Source: Candidatus Subteraquimicrobium carltonvillense (lineage in GTDB: Bacteria; Actinomycetota; Aquicultoria; Subteraquimicrobiales; Subteraquimicrobiaceae). Taken from it: a stretch of DNA of 23,683 nt. Each line of letters starts with the position of its first letter. The stretch's first letter is position 1. Shown in pieces: positions 1 to 7,072 of this stretch. The notes below the pieces were generated by a model that was not told where the DNA came from, searched no databases, and saw nothing but the letters and a program-made list of their open reading frames with translations. The DNA lies in NCBI GenBank assembly GCA_002339355.1, contig DDKQ01000003.1, forward strand, positions 6,932 to 30,614. The letters are read 5' to 3'. A program made the translations under genes and the position numbers.

Positions 1-1269
1 GCTCACCGCTATATTGAAGAAATCAAGATCAGAAGCTTAAAGGATATCTCCCTTGAGGTCTCAAAGATCGTTCAGACTCTGGATGGGAAATTGATCGTGG
101 GGGATGCTCACAAATTGATATCCGGAAATGTGCTCGTTGGAGCCATGCTTCCTCAAACGATGGTCAATTACATTGTACCCGGGGACATCGTGATCGTGGG
201 CGATCGGGAAAGGGCACAAAAGGTGGCTTTGGAGAGAAAGGTATCCTGTTTGGTGATCACGGGCAATTTCGATCCCTCTCCTGAGATCGCGCAACTGGCG
301 AAGAACCGAGGAGCGGCCATTATCGTTACACCTCATGATACATATGCTGCTGCAAGACTCATAAACTTGAGCATCCCCTCGGAGAAAATCATGCAAAAGG
401 GCGTATTCACCGTGGATGAAGAGGATTTGTTGAGCGAAGTAACCGAGGATGTGATGACTTCCGAACACAGGCAGGCTTTGGTCGTCGATTCCGAAAATCG
501 CCTCATGGGAATCTTAACCCGAAGCGATCTCGTAAATCCCATTCCAAGGAAGGTTATCCTGGTGGATCACAATGAGATAAAGCAATCCGCCGATGGCATA
601 GAGCAAGCGAATATCTTGGAGATAATTGATCACCATCGGTTAGGAGATGTACAGACCAAGGAGCCCATTTTGGTCGTAAACAAGCCCCTTGGGTCCACGG
701 CGACCATCATTTGGAGAAGATTTAGGGAGCTCGGTGTGGAAATCCCTAGCGAGATTGCTGGTATCTTGATGGCATCCATCCTCTCCGACACCGTTCTTTT
801 TAAATCGCCGACGACCACCGAAGAGGATAAGATGACCACCGAAGAATTGGCGAAAATTGCCAGGATTGAGGATCCCATCGAATTTGGGATTCGAATGTAC
901 CGTGAATCCTCAGAGATAGTTTCCATGAAACCTAAGGATTTGATATTCGCAGATTTTAAGACCTACAACTTTGGGGATTTAAGAGTGGGAATAGGACAGG
1001 TGGAAACGATCGATTCCAATATCGTATTAAAGAACAAAGATGAGATATTACAGACCATGGAGCAAATTCGCCTGGATAAAGAGTTCGACATATTGGCACT
1101 GATGCTCACGGATATCATGGAAGAGGGGACAGAACTTTTGGCCGTGGGCAGGACGAAATTCATAGAAAAGGCCTTCGGAAGAAAGTTGGAGCGTGGAAAG
1201 ATGTTCCTCCCCGGTGTTATCTCCAGGAAAAAGCAGGTCGCTCCACCAGTGGCAAAAGCCATTGGATAA
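1..1269 (+). CDS. ppaC: Manganese-dependent inorganic pyrophosphatase with CBS/DRTGG insert (5' partial)
   Basis: Family II pyrophosphatase, which hydrolyses cytosolic pyrophosphate with Mn2+ or Co2+. The frame is open from base 1, so the true start lies upstream; a TTG at 91 lies inside the DRTGG domain and is not the start. Visible order: end of the first CBS region, a DRTGG domain (about codons 25-135), a second CBS motif (SEVTEDVMTS, then VVDSENRLMGILTRSDL), then the rest of the DHH domain with VLVDHNE and EIIDHHRLGD, GSTATIIW and SILSDTVLFKSPTTT, and a C-terminal DHHA2 domain ending in GVISRKKQV. The DHH and SDT motifs carry the metal-binding Asp and His residues. In the CBS-containing subfamily adenine nucleotides binding the CBS pair regulate activity; that is known of the family and not shown here. 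The N-terminal DHH motif is outside the window. Assignment is confident. Confidence 0.93.
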   Translation, partial: AHRYIEEIKIRSLKDISLEVSKIVQTLDGKLIVGDAHKLISGNVLVGAMLPQTMVNYIVPGDIVIVGDRERAQKVALERKVSCLVITGNFDPSPEIAQLAKNRGAAIIVTPHDTYAAARLINLSIPSEKIMQKGVFTVDEEDLLSEVTEDVMTSEHRQALVVDSENRLMGILTRSDLVNPIPRKVILVDHNEIKQSADGIEQANILEIIDHHRLGDVQTKEPILVVNKPLGSTATIIWRRFRELGVEIPSEIAGILMASILSDTVLFKSPTTTEEDKMTTEELAKIARIEDPIEFGIRMYRESSEIVSMKPKDLIFADFKTYNFGDLRVGIGQVETIDSNIVLKNKDEILQTMEQIRLDKEFDILALMLTDIMEEGTELLAVGRTKFIEKAFGRKLERGKMFLPGVISRKKQVAPPVAKAIG

Positions 1270-1354
1270 GCTTCCTTTTGCCTATTCCTTATTAAAGAGC
1301 AAGGCGGATATGTCGATTATATTTAAAGAGTAGTATTATTCTGGGGGAATTAAA

Positions 1355-1843
1355 ATGAGATGGTATGTGAAAAAATTCTCTGAATTTTTCGATGAATGGC
1401 GGAAAGGGGAGCTTTATCTGAAAAATGGCCAGAGCTATATGGGAACCGTGGAAGAGTTCACGGTAGACGGCGATTTCAAGGAAAGCAAAATCGAATTTAA
1501 ATACGAAAAGGGAGAGAAAGCCATTCCCCTCAAGGATATAAAGCATTTCCGGGTTTTAAACGGTCCCATCTTAAATATCGAAAAGTATTTGAACATAATT
1601 GAGCTGGCGAAACAAAGTGAGGAGCAAAAGGAAGAGTCGGATGAAAAAGGGCTGGTCTGTGTAGCCTTTGGCCTTGAGTTTTACACCTCAAAGAAAGTGG
1701 CCAATTTACTCAAATCCAATGTAAAGGATATTTTATTCACCGGATTAAAGAATTTACCCCTTTTGATGATCAAGGATCAACCCGCTGTTGACATGACCCC
1801 CACTTTTACCTCTTTGATTAAAAAATTGAAATCTATACAATAA
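1355..1843 (+). CDS. Uncharacterised 162-residue protein, possible Sm-like N-terminal barrel
   Basis: I do not recognise this gene. The ATG at 1355 is preceded by a strong GGGGGAA Shine-Dalgarno at 1343-1349, which supports it as a real gene. The protein has no membrane segment or signal peptide and looks cytosolic. Residues about 18-70 read as a string of beta strands (ELYLKNGQSYMGTVEEF, then KIEFKYEKGEKAIPLKDI), a pattern resembling small SH3-like or Sm-like barrels; this is a guess from pattern only. A charged linker (EEQKEESDEKG) leads to a C-terminal alpha/beta part ending in a helix, FTSLIKKLKSIQ. It sits 85 bases downstream of the pyrophosphatase, with no obvious terminator between, so co-transcription is possible. 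No function is assigned. Confidence 0.75.
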   Translation: MRWYVKKFSEFFDEWRKGELYLKNGQSYMGTVEEFTVDGDFKESKIEFKYEKGEKAIPLKDIKHFRVLNGPILNIEKYLNIIELAKQSEEQKEESDEKGLVCVAFGLEFYTSKKVANLLKSNVKDILFTGLKNLPLLMIKDQPAVDMTPTFTSLIKKLKSIQ

Positions 1844-1910
1844 TTCTTAAACCCAATTTTTATGATCCAATGCGGGACTAAGCCTCCTTGTGTTAAAAAT
1901 TCACCAGTAG

Positions 1911-1919
1911 TGCTAAAAT
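1911..1919 (+). promoter_or_regulatory. Candidate extended -10 promoter element
   Basis: TGCTAAAAT matches the TGnTATAAT extended -10 pattern with one mismatch in the hexamer. A weak TTGTGT lies at 1889-1894, too far upstream for a normal -35. It would start a leader of about 115 bases for the homocysteine/methionine operon at 2043. This is motif matching only. Confidence 0.25.
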
Positions 1920-1934
1920 GAGAGATAAATTTCT

Positions 1935-1973
1935 GCGGGGGACCCATACGGGCAAGCTAAGCCCCCGCGCTAC
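1935..1973. repeat. GC-rich hairpin with CGCTAC tail (REP-like)
   Basis: GCGGGGG (1935-1941) pairs perfectly with CCCCCGC (1962-1968) around a 20-base loop, and the right arm runs into GCTAC (1969-1973). The same arm-plus-tail arrangement, CCGCGCTAC, recurs at 9486-9494. No T-run follows, so it is not a standard terminator. It looks like a dispersed intergenic repeat. Confidence 0.55.
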
Positions 1974-1984
1974 TTGATAACTAG

Positions 1985-1998
1985 CACGGTTAACCGTG
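1985..1998. promoter_or_regulatory. 14-bp perfect palindrome CACGGTTAACCGTG
   Basis: A perfect 14-bp inverted repeat lies 45 bases upstream of the DUF39 start and touches the heptamer repeat that follows. It could be an operator for the homocysteine/methionine operon or simply part of a repeat element; nothing in the sequence decides between these. Confidence 0.35.
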
Positions 1999-2023
1999 AA
2001 CAGTGAACTATGAATGGTGAACC
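1996..2023 (+). repeat. Four-copy 7-bp tandem repeat, GTGAACN
   Basis: Units read GTGAACA, GTGAACT, ATGAATG, GTGAACC at 1996, 2003, 2010 and 2017. Three units match GTGAAC exactly and one is degenerate. The array ends 6 bases before the AAGGGGGTG Shine-Dalgarno of the gene at 2043, so it lies in that gene's leader. Confidence 0.7.
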
Positions 2024-2042
2024 AAAATAAGGGGGTGTCTCG

Positions 2043-3206
2043 ATGCTCAAGACTTATCAGGAGATAAACGAGAAAATCAAAAAAGGTCAGGTGGTTGTGG
2101 TTACCGCCGAGGAGATCATCGACCTCGTTGCCGAAAAGGGCACCCAGTGGGTTGCCAGGGAAATCGATGTGGTGACTACAGCGACCTTTGGTCCGATGTG
2201 TTCTACCGGTGCTTTCATCAATTTCGGTCACGCCGACCCCCCGATAAAGATGGCGAAGGTATGGTTAAATGATGTCCCAGCTTATACCGGTATTGCTGCC
2301 GTCGATGCCTACATTGGGGCCACGGAGCTTTCCGAAACTCAAGGTTTGAGTTATGGTGGAGCACACGTAATCGAGGACTTAATCATGGGAAAGTCCGTAA
2401 AACTGAAGGCGGTGGCATACGGCACGGATTGCTATCCCCGCAAGGATATCGAAACCCATATTACAAAGGATGACATCAATCAGGCATATTTATATAACCC
2501 CAGGAATTCCTATCAGAATTATTGTGTCGCCGTGAACTCATCCGATAGGACGATCTTCACATATATGGGTACGCTCCTCCCCAAGATAGGAAATGCCACC
2601 TATTCCAGCGCCGGACAGCTCAGCCCTTTACTTAACGATCCCTATTATCGGACGATTGGCATCGGAACTAGGATCTTCCTAGCTGGAGCCATTGGTTACG
2701 TTGCCTGGGAGGGAACCCAGCACAACCCGGTCCAAGAAAGGGCGCCGCATGGAATCCCAATGAGCTCGGCGGGTACCCTTGCTCTCATTGGCGATTTGAA
2801 ACAGATGAGCACCAATTACATTAGAGCCGCGAACTTTTATAGGTATGGAACAACCATATACGTGGGGGTGGGCATCCCCATTCCCATATTGGATGAGGAA
2901 ATGGTAGAATTTGTGAAAGTGAGCGATGCGGAAATTTATACCACCATCATCGATTATGGCGTACCTCGTCGATCAAGACCCATGCTGGGGAAGGTGAGCT
3001 ATGGGGAGCTCAGGAGCGGAGAGATCACAATTAAAGGCAAGAACGTACCCACCGCGCCCCTATCGAGCTATGCCAAGGCACGGGAGATCGCCAACGTCCT
3101 AAAATCCTTGATTCGAGAGGGGAAATTTCTGCTTCAGGAACCCATCGAAAGACTTTCTTTGGAAAGAACCTTCAAACCTCTGGAGATTTCAAGGGAGGGG
3201 ATATAA
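2043..3206 (+). CDS. DUF39 / homocysteine biosynthesis protein (aspartate-semialdehyde sulfurtransferase catalytic subunit)
   Basis: This is a COG1900/DUF39 (HcyBio) protein. Its methanogen counterpart (MA1821 of Methanosarcina acetivorans), with a ferredoxin partner, converts aspartate semialdehyde and sulfide to homocysteine. The sequence spans the whole DUF39 domain (387 residues) but lacks the C-terminal CBS pair found in the methanogen protein. Two cysteines fit the family's sulfur-carrying positions: C53 in FGPMCSTGAF and C130 in AYGTDCYPRKD. Glycine-rich motifs GLSYGGAHVIEDL and VGVGIPIPILDEE are also typical. The ATG at 2043 has an AAGGGGGTG Shine-Dalgarno at 2029-2037. The stop codon abuts the GTG start of the ferredoxin gene, indicating translational coupling and a shared complex. 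Cytosolic. Family assignment is firm; the reaction is inferred from family and partner. Confidence 0.9.
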   Translation: MLKTYQEINEKIKKGQVVVVTAEEIIDLVAEKGTQWVAREIDVVTTATFGPMCSTGAFINFGHADPPIKMAKVWLNDVPAYTGIAAVDAYIGATELSETQGLSYGGAHVIEDLIMGKSVKLKAVAYGTDCYPRKDIETHITKDDINQAYLYNPRNSYQNYCVAVNSSDRTIFTYMGTLLPKIGNATYSSAGQLSPLLNDPYYRTIGIGTRIFLAGAIGYVAWEGTQHNPVQERAPHGIPMSSAGTLALIGDLKQMSTNYIRAANFYRYGTTIYVGVGIPIPILDEEMVEFVKVSDAEIYTTIIDYGVPRRSRPMLGKVSYGELRSGEITIKGKNVPTAPLSSYAKAREIANVLKSLIREGKFLLQEPIERLSLERTFKPLEISREGI

Positions 3207-3614
3207 GTGGTTCGGAAAAAACTCGTATTGACCTTTCCTCCTGAAAGAGTGGATAAACCTATAACCTACCATTTGGTCAAGGATTTCGATCTCGTCATCA
3301 ACATCCTGCGAGCTGAAATTCACGAAGAAGAAGTGGGAAGAATGGTCCTCGATGTGGAAGGAGATGAAGAGAGGATAAATCAAGGAATTGCCTATTTAAA
3401 AAGCCAAGATGTTAAGGTTCAGGAGGCTGCAAGGGACATCACACTCGACGAGGCAAATTGTGTGGATTGCGGAGCCTGCACGGCAGTTTGCCTCCCTAAA
3501 GCCTTACGTCTAAATAACGAGACTTGGAAGTTGGAGTTTGACAAGGAAAAATGCATCTTTTGTGAATTGTGCGTGAAATCCTGCCCTCTAGGAGTCATTG
3601 AGATTAAATTTTAA
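3207..3614 (+). CDS. NIL domain plus 2[4Fe-4S] ferredoxin, partner of the DUF39 protein
   Basis: A 135-residue protein with an N-terminal NIL (ligand-binding, ACT-like) domain at about residues 1-78 and two 4Fe-4S clusters at about 84-133. The cluster motifs are CVDCGACTAVC and CIFCELCVKSC, each followed by a Pro-containing turn. This matches MA1822-type proteins, which supply electrons or sulfur handling to the DUF39 subunit during homocysteine formation. The GTG start directly follows the previous stop (TAA GTG), with GGGAGGGG upstream. Ten to thirty bases later the methionine synthase-like gene starts, so all three are probably one transcript. The NIL domain is often a small-molecule sensor; a role in methionine feedback is possible but not shown. 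Confidence 0.9.
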   Translation: MVRKKLVLTFPPERVDKPITYHLVKDFDLVINILRAEIHEEEVGRMVLDVEGDEERINQGIAYLKSQDVKVQEAARDITLDEANCVDCGACTAVCLPKALRLNNETWKLEFDKEKCIFCELCVKSCPLGVIEIKF

Positions 3615-3644
3615 CGGGAAGTATTGAAGGGGAAGGTGAACTCG

Positions 3645-4691
3645 GTGGCGGGATTTAAACCATGTTGCATACCAACGGCAATTGGGAGTATGCCACATAC
3701 CGATGCAAAAAGGGCCTGCCAGATCGTATTGGAAAATTTTCCAGAGGTACCCGTTTGGCCTCAGCTGCCACGTCTATCCCTTCGAGAGAATATGTACATC
3801 CAATACAGTGAAGGCATGCCCTGTGTGGTTATGGATGAACAAAGACATCGAATCTTCTTCGACACATCAGTGGATGTCACCCCCAAAATTGAGAAATTTT
3901 ATGAAAGATATCTCGCTAAGGATATTGACGTCTTTGCTTTAACACCCCATTATGCCCAGGGCTTTCACCTCTTCGTCGATTTTTTGAAGGAAAGTAGACC
4001 AAAGGAGCTCAAGTTGCTCAAGGGGCAGGTCACTGGTCCCGTTAGCTTTGGCTTAACCGTAACCGATGAGAATAAGAAGGCAATTATATACAATGAGGTG
4101 ATCTTCGATACCGTATTGAAAACCCTTGCCCTAAAGGCGAAATGGCAAGAGAAAGAGTTCACCCAAATTGTTCCAAAAGGTGTTGGAACTCTTATCTTCT
4201 TTGATGAGCCTTACCTGGTTTCTCTCGGCTCAGCCTTTGTCAGCATTCAAAGAGACCAAGTTATCAATTATATCAATGAGTGCGTGGGCACCATCGATGG
4301 ATTGACCGGTGTTCACTGTTGTGGACGGACCGACTGGACAATTCTCATGGATACTAAGGTGGATGTGGTAAGCTTCGATGCCTACAACTACTTCGAGAGC
4401 TTGGCGTTATATCCCAAGGAATTAAAGGGATTCCTTGAGCGCGGTGGTCTTTTGGCTTGGGGAATAGTTCCTACATTGGAGGATATCGCTGGGGAAAGTA
4501 CTGAAAGCCTGATGAAGAGATTCGAATCGAACATCGATCTTTTGGGTAATAAGGGTATAGATAAGGAGCTCTTACTCCAATCTTCCTTCGTGACGCCCAG
4601 CTGTGGAACGGGTTCTCTCCCGGTTGAACTCGCCGAGAGGGTACTCAATCTCACAAGGAGTCTCTCAAAGGCGATGAGAGAGAAGTACTGA
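3645..4691 (+). CDS. Core MetE-like methionine synthase (UROD/MetE superfamily)
   Basis: A 348-residue protein matching only the C-terminal catalytic barrel of cobalamin-independent methionine synthase. Such short enzymes (core-MetE, characterised from Dehalococcoides, also called MesB) take the methyl group from a methylcorrinoid protein and not from folylpolyglutamate. Counting from the GTG at 3645, zinc-ligand candidates are H224 and C226 in GVHCCGRTDW and C320 in TPSCGTGSLP. The place where MetE has its Glu ligand reads Asp (D245 in VVSFDAYN). The N-terminal PTAIGSMPH fits the family. I prefer GTG 3645 because GGGGAAGG sits 7 bases upstream; TTG 3624 adds seven residues but has its Shine-Dalgarno too close. 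Placement after the two homocysteine genes suggests it methylates the homocysteine they make. Which of the related Mes families it belongs to is uncertain. Confidence 0.82.
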   Translation: MAGFKPCCIPTAIGSMPHTDAKRACQIVLENFPEVPVWPQLPRLSLRENMYIQYSEGMPCVVMDEQRHRIFFDTSVDVTPKIEKFYERYLAKDIDVFALTPHYAQGFHLFVDFLKESRPKELKLLKGQVTGPVSFGLTVTDENKKAIIYNEVIFDTVLKTLALKAKWQEKEFTQIVPKGVGTLIFFDEPYLVSLGSAFVSIQRDQVINYINECVGTIDGLTGVHCCGRTDWTILMDTKVDVVSFDAYNYFESLALYPKELKGFLERGGLLAWGIVPTLEDIAGESTESLMKRFESNIDLLGNKGIDKELLLQSSFVTPSCGTGSLPVELAERVLNLTRSLSKAMREKY

Positions 4692-4793
4692 ATTCCTCTC
4701 CTCTCCAGGATGCCCGCCGTCCCACAAAAATAAGAGCTTAACTGGACTATTAACGAGTCAGGTTTACATATTATACATTCAAGGGAGGGGTAA

Positions 4794-4829
4794 GTGCTTA
4801 AGAAAACCGTGTCGGAGCCTCGCCTATGA
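4794..4829 (+). CDS. Possible 11-codon leader peptide or broken gene start
   Basis: GTG at 4794 follows a strong GGGAGGGG Shine-Dalgarno (4783-4790) by three bases and reads an 11-residue peptide, MLKKTVSEPRL, then TGA. A translation signal this good next to a structured repeat suggests either a leader peptide or the 5' end of a gene cut off by insertion of the repeat. The spacing is short and no homologue is recognised, so this is a weak call. Confidence 0.25.
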   Translation: MLKKTVSEPRL

Positions 4830-4906
4830 AAACTTCTTAAGCATTCACAGTTTTGTAGCGAGGCGAGACGCGAGCGGCCCCGAAGGACTCCCCGACGAGT
4901 CGGGGC
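4795..4906. repeat. Structured repeat element with interleaved inverted repeats
   Basis: TGCTTAAGAA (4795-4804) is a perfect 10-bp inverted repeat with TTCTTAAGCA (4834-4843). CTCGCCT (4819-4825), inside that loop, pairs with AGGCGAG (4861-4867) outside it. CCCCGAC (4890-4896) pairs with GTCGGGG (4899-4905), and GCCCCGA (4877-4883) can compete for the same right arm. GTAGCG at 4855-4860 is the reverse of the CGCTAC tail of the elements near 1970 and 9490. It probably belongs to a dispersed repeat family. Confidence 0.55.
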
Positions 4907-5004
4907 TTTACGGCGTGCTCAGAGTTACCTCCTTAGCCCACCCCCTTCAGAGAATAATATATATTAGGTTGATTTATGACCCACCTATAAATGATAAATT
5001 TGGC

Positions 5005-5016
5005 GTTTGCGCAAAC
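5005..5016. promoter_or_regulatory. 12-bp perfect palindrome GTTTGCGCAAAC
   Basis: A perfect palindrome in an AT-rich stretch 234 bases before the ligase start. Possible operator; there is no second copy nearby to support it. Confidence 0.25.
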
Positions 5017-5249
5017 ATGGAAATGAGGTTGAATAATCAAAAGCATGTAGCCAAAGTGTGTGCGATTAATACAACATGGGCTTTTGCTTTGAGCTTGGAA
5101 TTGGAGGTAGAATAGGATTAGCTCCAACTGGTACAAAAAGTTAAAACAAGCTTTTAACCAGGTCATTCTAAAATTCTCGAAAACTTTGGAATGATAATAT
5201 GTGGAAAAATTAGGAAGAAAATGTAAGACATTATATGTTGGGGGGAACG

Positions 5250-7004
5250 ATGGATTACGGGCTCATTGCCGAGGCTTATGAGAAGATCGAGCGTACAAGC
5301 AAAAGATTGGAGATGACCGATTACCTAGTGGATCTAATCAAGGGAACCCCCAGAGAAGTTATAGGTAAGGTGGTCTACCTCACTCAAGGAAAACTGTACC
5401 CCGATTATATGGGCATAGAGATCGGAATAGCCGAGAAGCTGGCCATAAGGGCAGTTGCCTTAGCCGCAGATGTTGGTGAGGACAAGGTCAAAAAGAGCTA
5501 TAGAGAAACCGGCGATTTGGGGGAGACTATCCAAAGACTCCTTGAGGAAAAAGCACGTCACGTGGAGAAACCTCTCACTGTGGAAGAGGTCTATGAAACG
5601 TTGGATAAGATGGCCAAAACCATGGGACCGGGCACCATCGAAATGAAGATGAATTTACTCTCCTCTCTACTCGAGAAGGCAAACCCAAATGAGGCAAAGT
5701 ATATCATCCGAACGATCACGGGAAAGCTCAGATTGGGAATCGCTGATATGACCATGCTCGATGCACTGGCCATCGTCTATGCCGGGGGAAAGCATTTTCG
5801 GAAGGAAGTGGAGAGGGCCTACAATATCTCCTCGGATTTGGGGGAGGTTGCCAGTACCATCGCCAAGGGTGGGCTAAAAGGGATAAGAAAGTTTGGAGTC
5901 CACGCGGGGAAGCCCATTCGATCGATGCTCGCGGAGAGACTCCCCTCTGCTCAAGAGATATTGGATAAAATGGGGGGCAGCTGCGCGGTGGAGTATAAAT
6001 ACGACGGCGAGAGAATCCAAATCCACAAAAAGGGGGATGAAGTCTCCCTTTTCTCCCGAAGATTGGAAAATATCACCCATCAATACCCAGACGTTTTGGA
6101 GCTGGTGCGGGAAAATATAAGAGCCAAAGAGGCCATAATCGAGTGTGAGTGTGTAGCTGTGGATTTAGATACCGGGGAGATGAAACCCTTTCAGGAACTC
6201 ATGCACAGGCGCAGGAAATATGGGATTGAACAGGCGATGGAGGAGTACCCCGTCTCAATTTTTGCCTTCGACGTCCTCTACGTTGATGGGAGGGATTTAA
6301 CCCTTTGTTCTTATCCCGAAAGGAGAAAGGCGCTAGAAAAGATCATAAGGATAAATGATAGAGTCGGTTTAACCACTTATCTTGTGACCAGCGATGTTGA
6401 AGAGTTGGAGAAGTTCTTTGAGAAAGCAATTGAGGATGGTTGCGAGGGTTTGGTTTGTAAAGCCACCGGTCCTCATGCTGTCTATCAGGCGGGAGCAAGG
6501 GGCTGGTTGTGGATAAAGTATAAGCGCGAATACAAGAGTGAGATGACGGACACCGTTGATTTAGTTGTTGTTGGTGCCTTTCATGGGAGAGGTAAGAGGG
6601 CTGGAACTTATGGTGCTCTGCTTCTGGCGGCATACGATCCGGAAAGTGATATCTTCCCCACGGTGACGAAGTGTGGAACAGGCTTTACTGACAAGGATCT
6701 CGCCGAATTACCGGGCAAACTGGGAAAGTATAGGATCTCCCATAAGCATCCGAGAGTTGACTCACTAATTGAGGCGGATGTGTGGTTTACCCCTGGTCTC
6801 GTTTTGGAAACCATCGGTGCCGAGATCACTTTGAGTCCGGTTCATACTTGTGCTTGGGATAGAATTAGGAGAGAAAGCGGTCTAGCCATCAGATTCCCCC
6901 GGTTCACGGGCAATTATAGATTCGATAAGGCTCCTGAAGATGCTACAACGGTACAGGAAATTGTGGAGATGTACCAGGGTAGGTTAAGAAAAGTCTCAGC
7001 TTGA
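5250..7004 (+). CDS. lig: ATP-dependent DNA ligase, archaeal LIG1-like type
   Basis: Seals nicks in double-stranded DNA using ATP through a lysyl-AMP intermediate. The 584 residues match archaeal three-domain ligases: an N-terminal helical DNA-binding domain (about 1-215), a nucleotidyltransferase domain (about 220-430) and an OB-fold domain (about 435-570). The adenylated lysine is K250 in VEYKYDGERIQIH. Other motifs are SIFAFDVLYVDG (motif III), CEGLVCKA (motif IV) and WLWIKYKREY (motif V), all intact. The start is ATG 5250, four bases after a GGGGGG Shine-Dalgarno (5240-5245); an ATG at 5235 would read through that site. No Ku or LigD gene is adjacent, so an NHEJ role is not indicated by context. 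Bacteria normally rely on NAD-dependent LigA, so this is an additional or laterally acquired ligase. Confidence 0.95.
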   Translation: MDYGLIAEAYEKIERTSKRLEMTDYLVDLIKGTPREVIGKVVYLTQGKLYPDYMGIEIGIAEKLAIRAVALAADVGEDKVKKSYRETGDLGETIQRLLEEKARHVEKPLTVEEVYETLDKMAKTMGPGTIEMKMNLLSSLLEKANPNEAKYIIRTITGKLRLGIADMTMLDALAIVYAGGKHFRKEVERAYNISSDLGEVASTIAKGGLKGIRKFGVHAGKPIRSMLAERLPSAQEILDKMGGSCAVEYKYDGERIQIHKKGDEVSLFSRRLENITHQYPDVLELVRENIRAKEAIIECECVAVDLDTGEMKPFQELMHRRRKYGIEQAMEEYPVSIFAFDVLYVDGRDLTLCSYPERRKALEKIIRINDRVGLTTYLVTSDVEELEKFFEKAIEDGCEGLVCKATGPHAVYQAGARGWLWIKYKREYKSEMTDTVDLVVVGAFHGRGKRAGTYGALLLAAYDPESDIFPTVTKCGTGFTDKDLAELPGKLGKYRISHKHPRVDSLIEADVWFTPGLVLETIGAEITLSPVHTCAWDRIRRESGLAIRFPRFTGNYRFDKAPEDATTVQEIVEMYQGRLRKVSA

Positions 7005-7037
7005 TTCCAAAAAAGTAACAACTTTTAGCTTTTGTTC

Positions 7038-7059
7038 GAAAGGCAGCAAAGCTCCTTTC
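7038..7059 (+). other. Hairpin between ligase and membrane protein genes
   Basis: GAAAGG (7038-7043) pairs with CCTTTC (7054-7059), with an inner AGC/GCT stem and an AAA loop. No T-run follows, so it is not a normal terminator. It lies 14 bases before a start codon with no recognisable Shine-Dalgarno, so it could influence initiation or stabilise an RNA end. Confidence 0.4.
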
Positions 7060-7072
7060 TAACCCACCTTTA

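Larger units (their letters stand above)
4692..5249. other. 558-bp gene-poor intergenic region with repeats
   Basis: No convincing gene. A frame-1 stretch is open from about 4681 to 5115, but the first possible start is a GTG at 4915, it runs through the repeat element, and the reading resembles no family. The left half holds the structured repeat at 4794-4906; the right half is AT-rich and carries the palindrome at 5005-5016 and probably the ligase promoter. Confidence 0.6.

Noticed and set aside
1920..2042. SAM riboswitch before the homocysteine/methionine operon
   Set aside because: Looked for because of the pathway; the conserved core of SAM-I or SAM-II is not present. The space holds a hairpin, a palindrome and heptamers.
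4681..5115. Long open frame on the plus strand through the gap between the methionine synthase and the ligase
   Set aside because: No usable start before 4915, it runs through the structured repeat, and the product matches nothing known; openness is likely chance.
4933..5166. 77-codon minus-strand frame in the same gap
   Set aside because: No Shine-Dalgarno, composition like translated AT-rich spacer, overlaps a palindrome.
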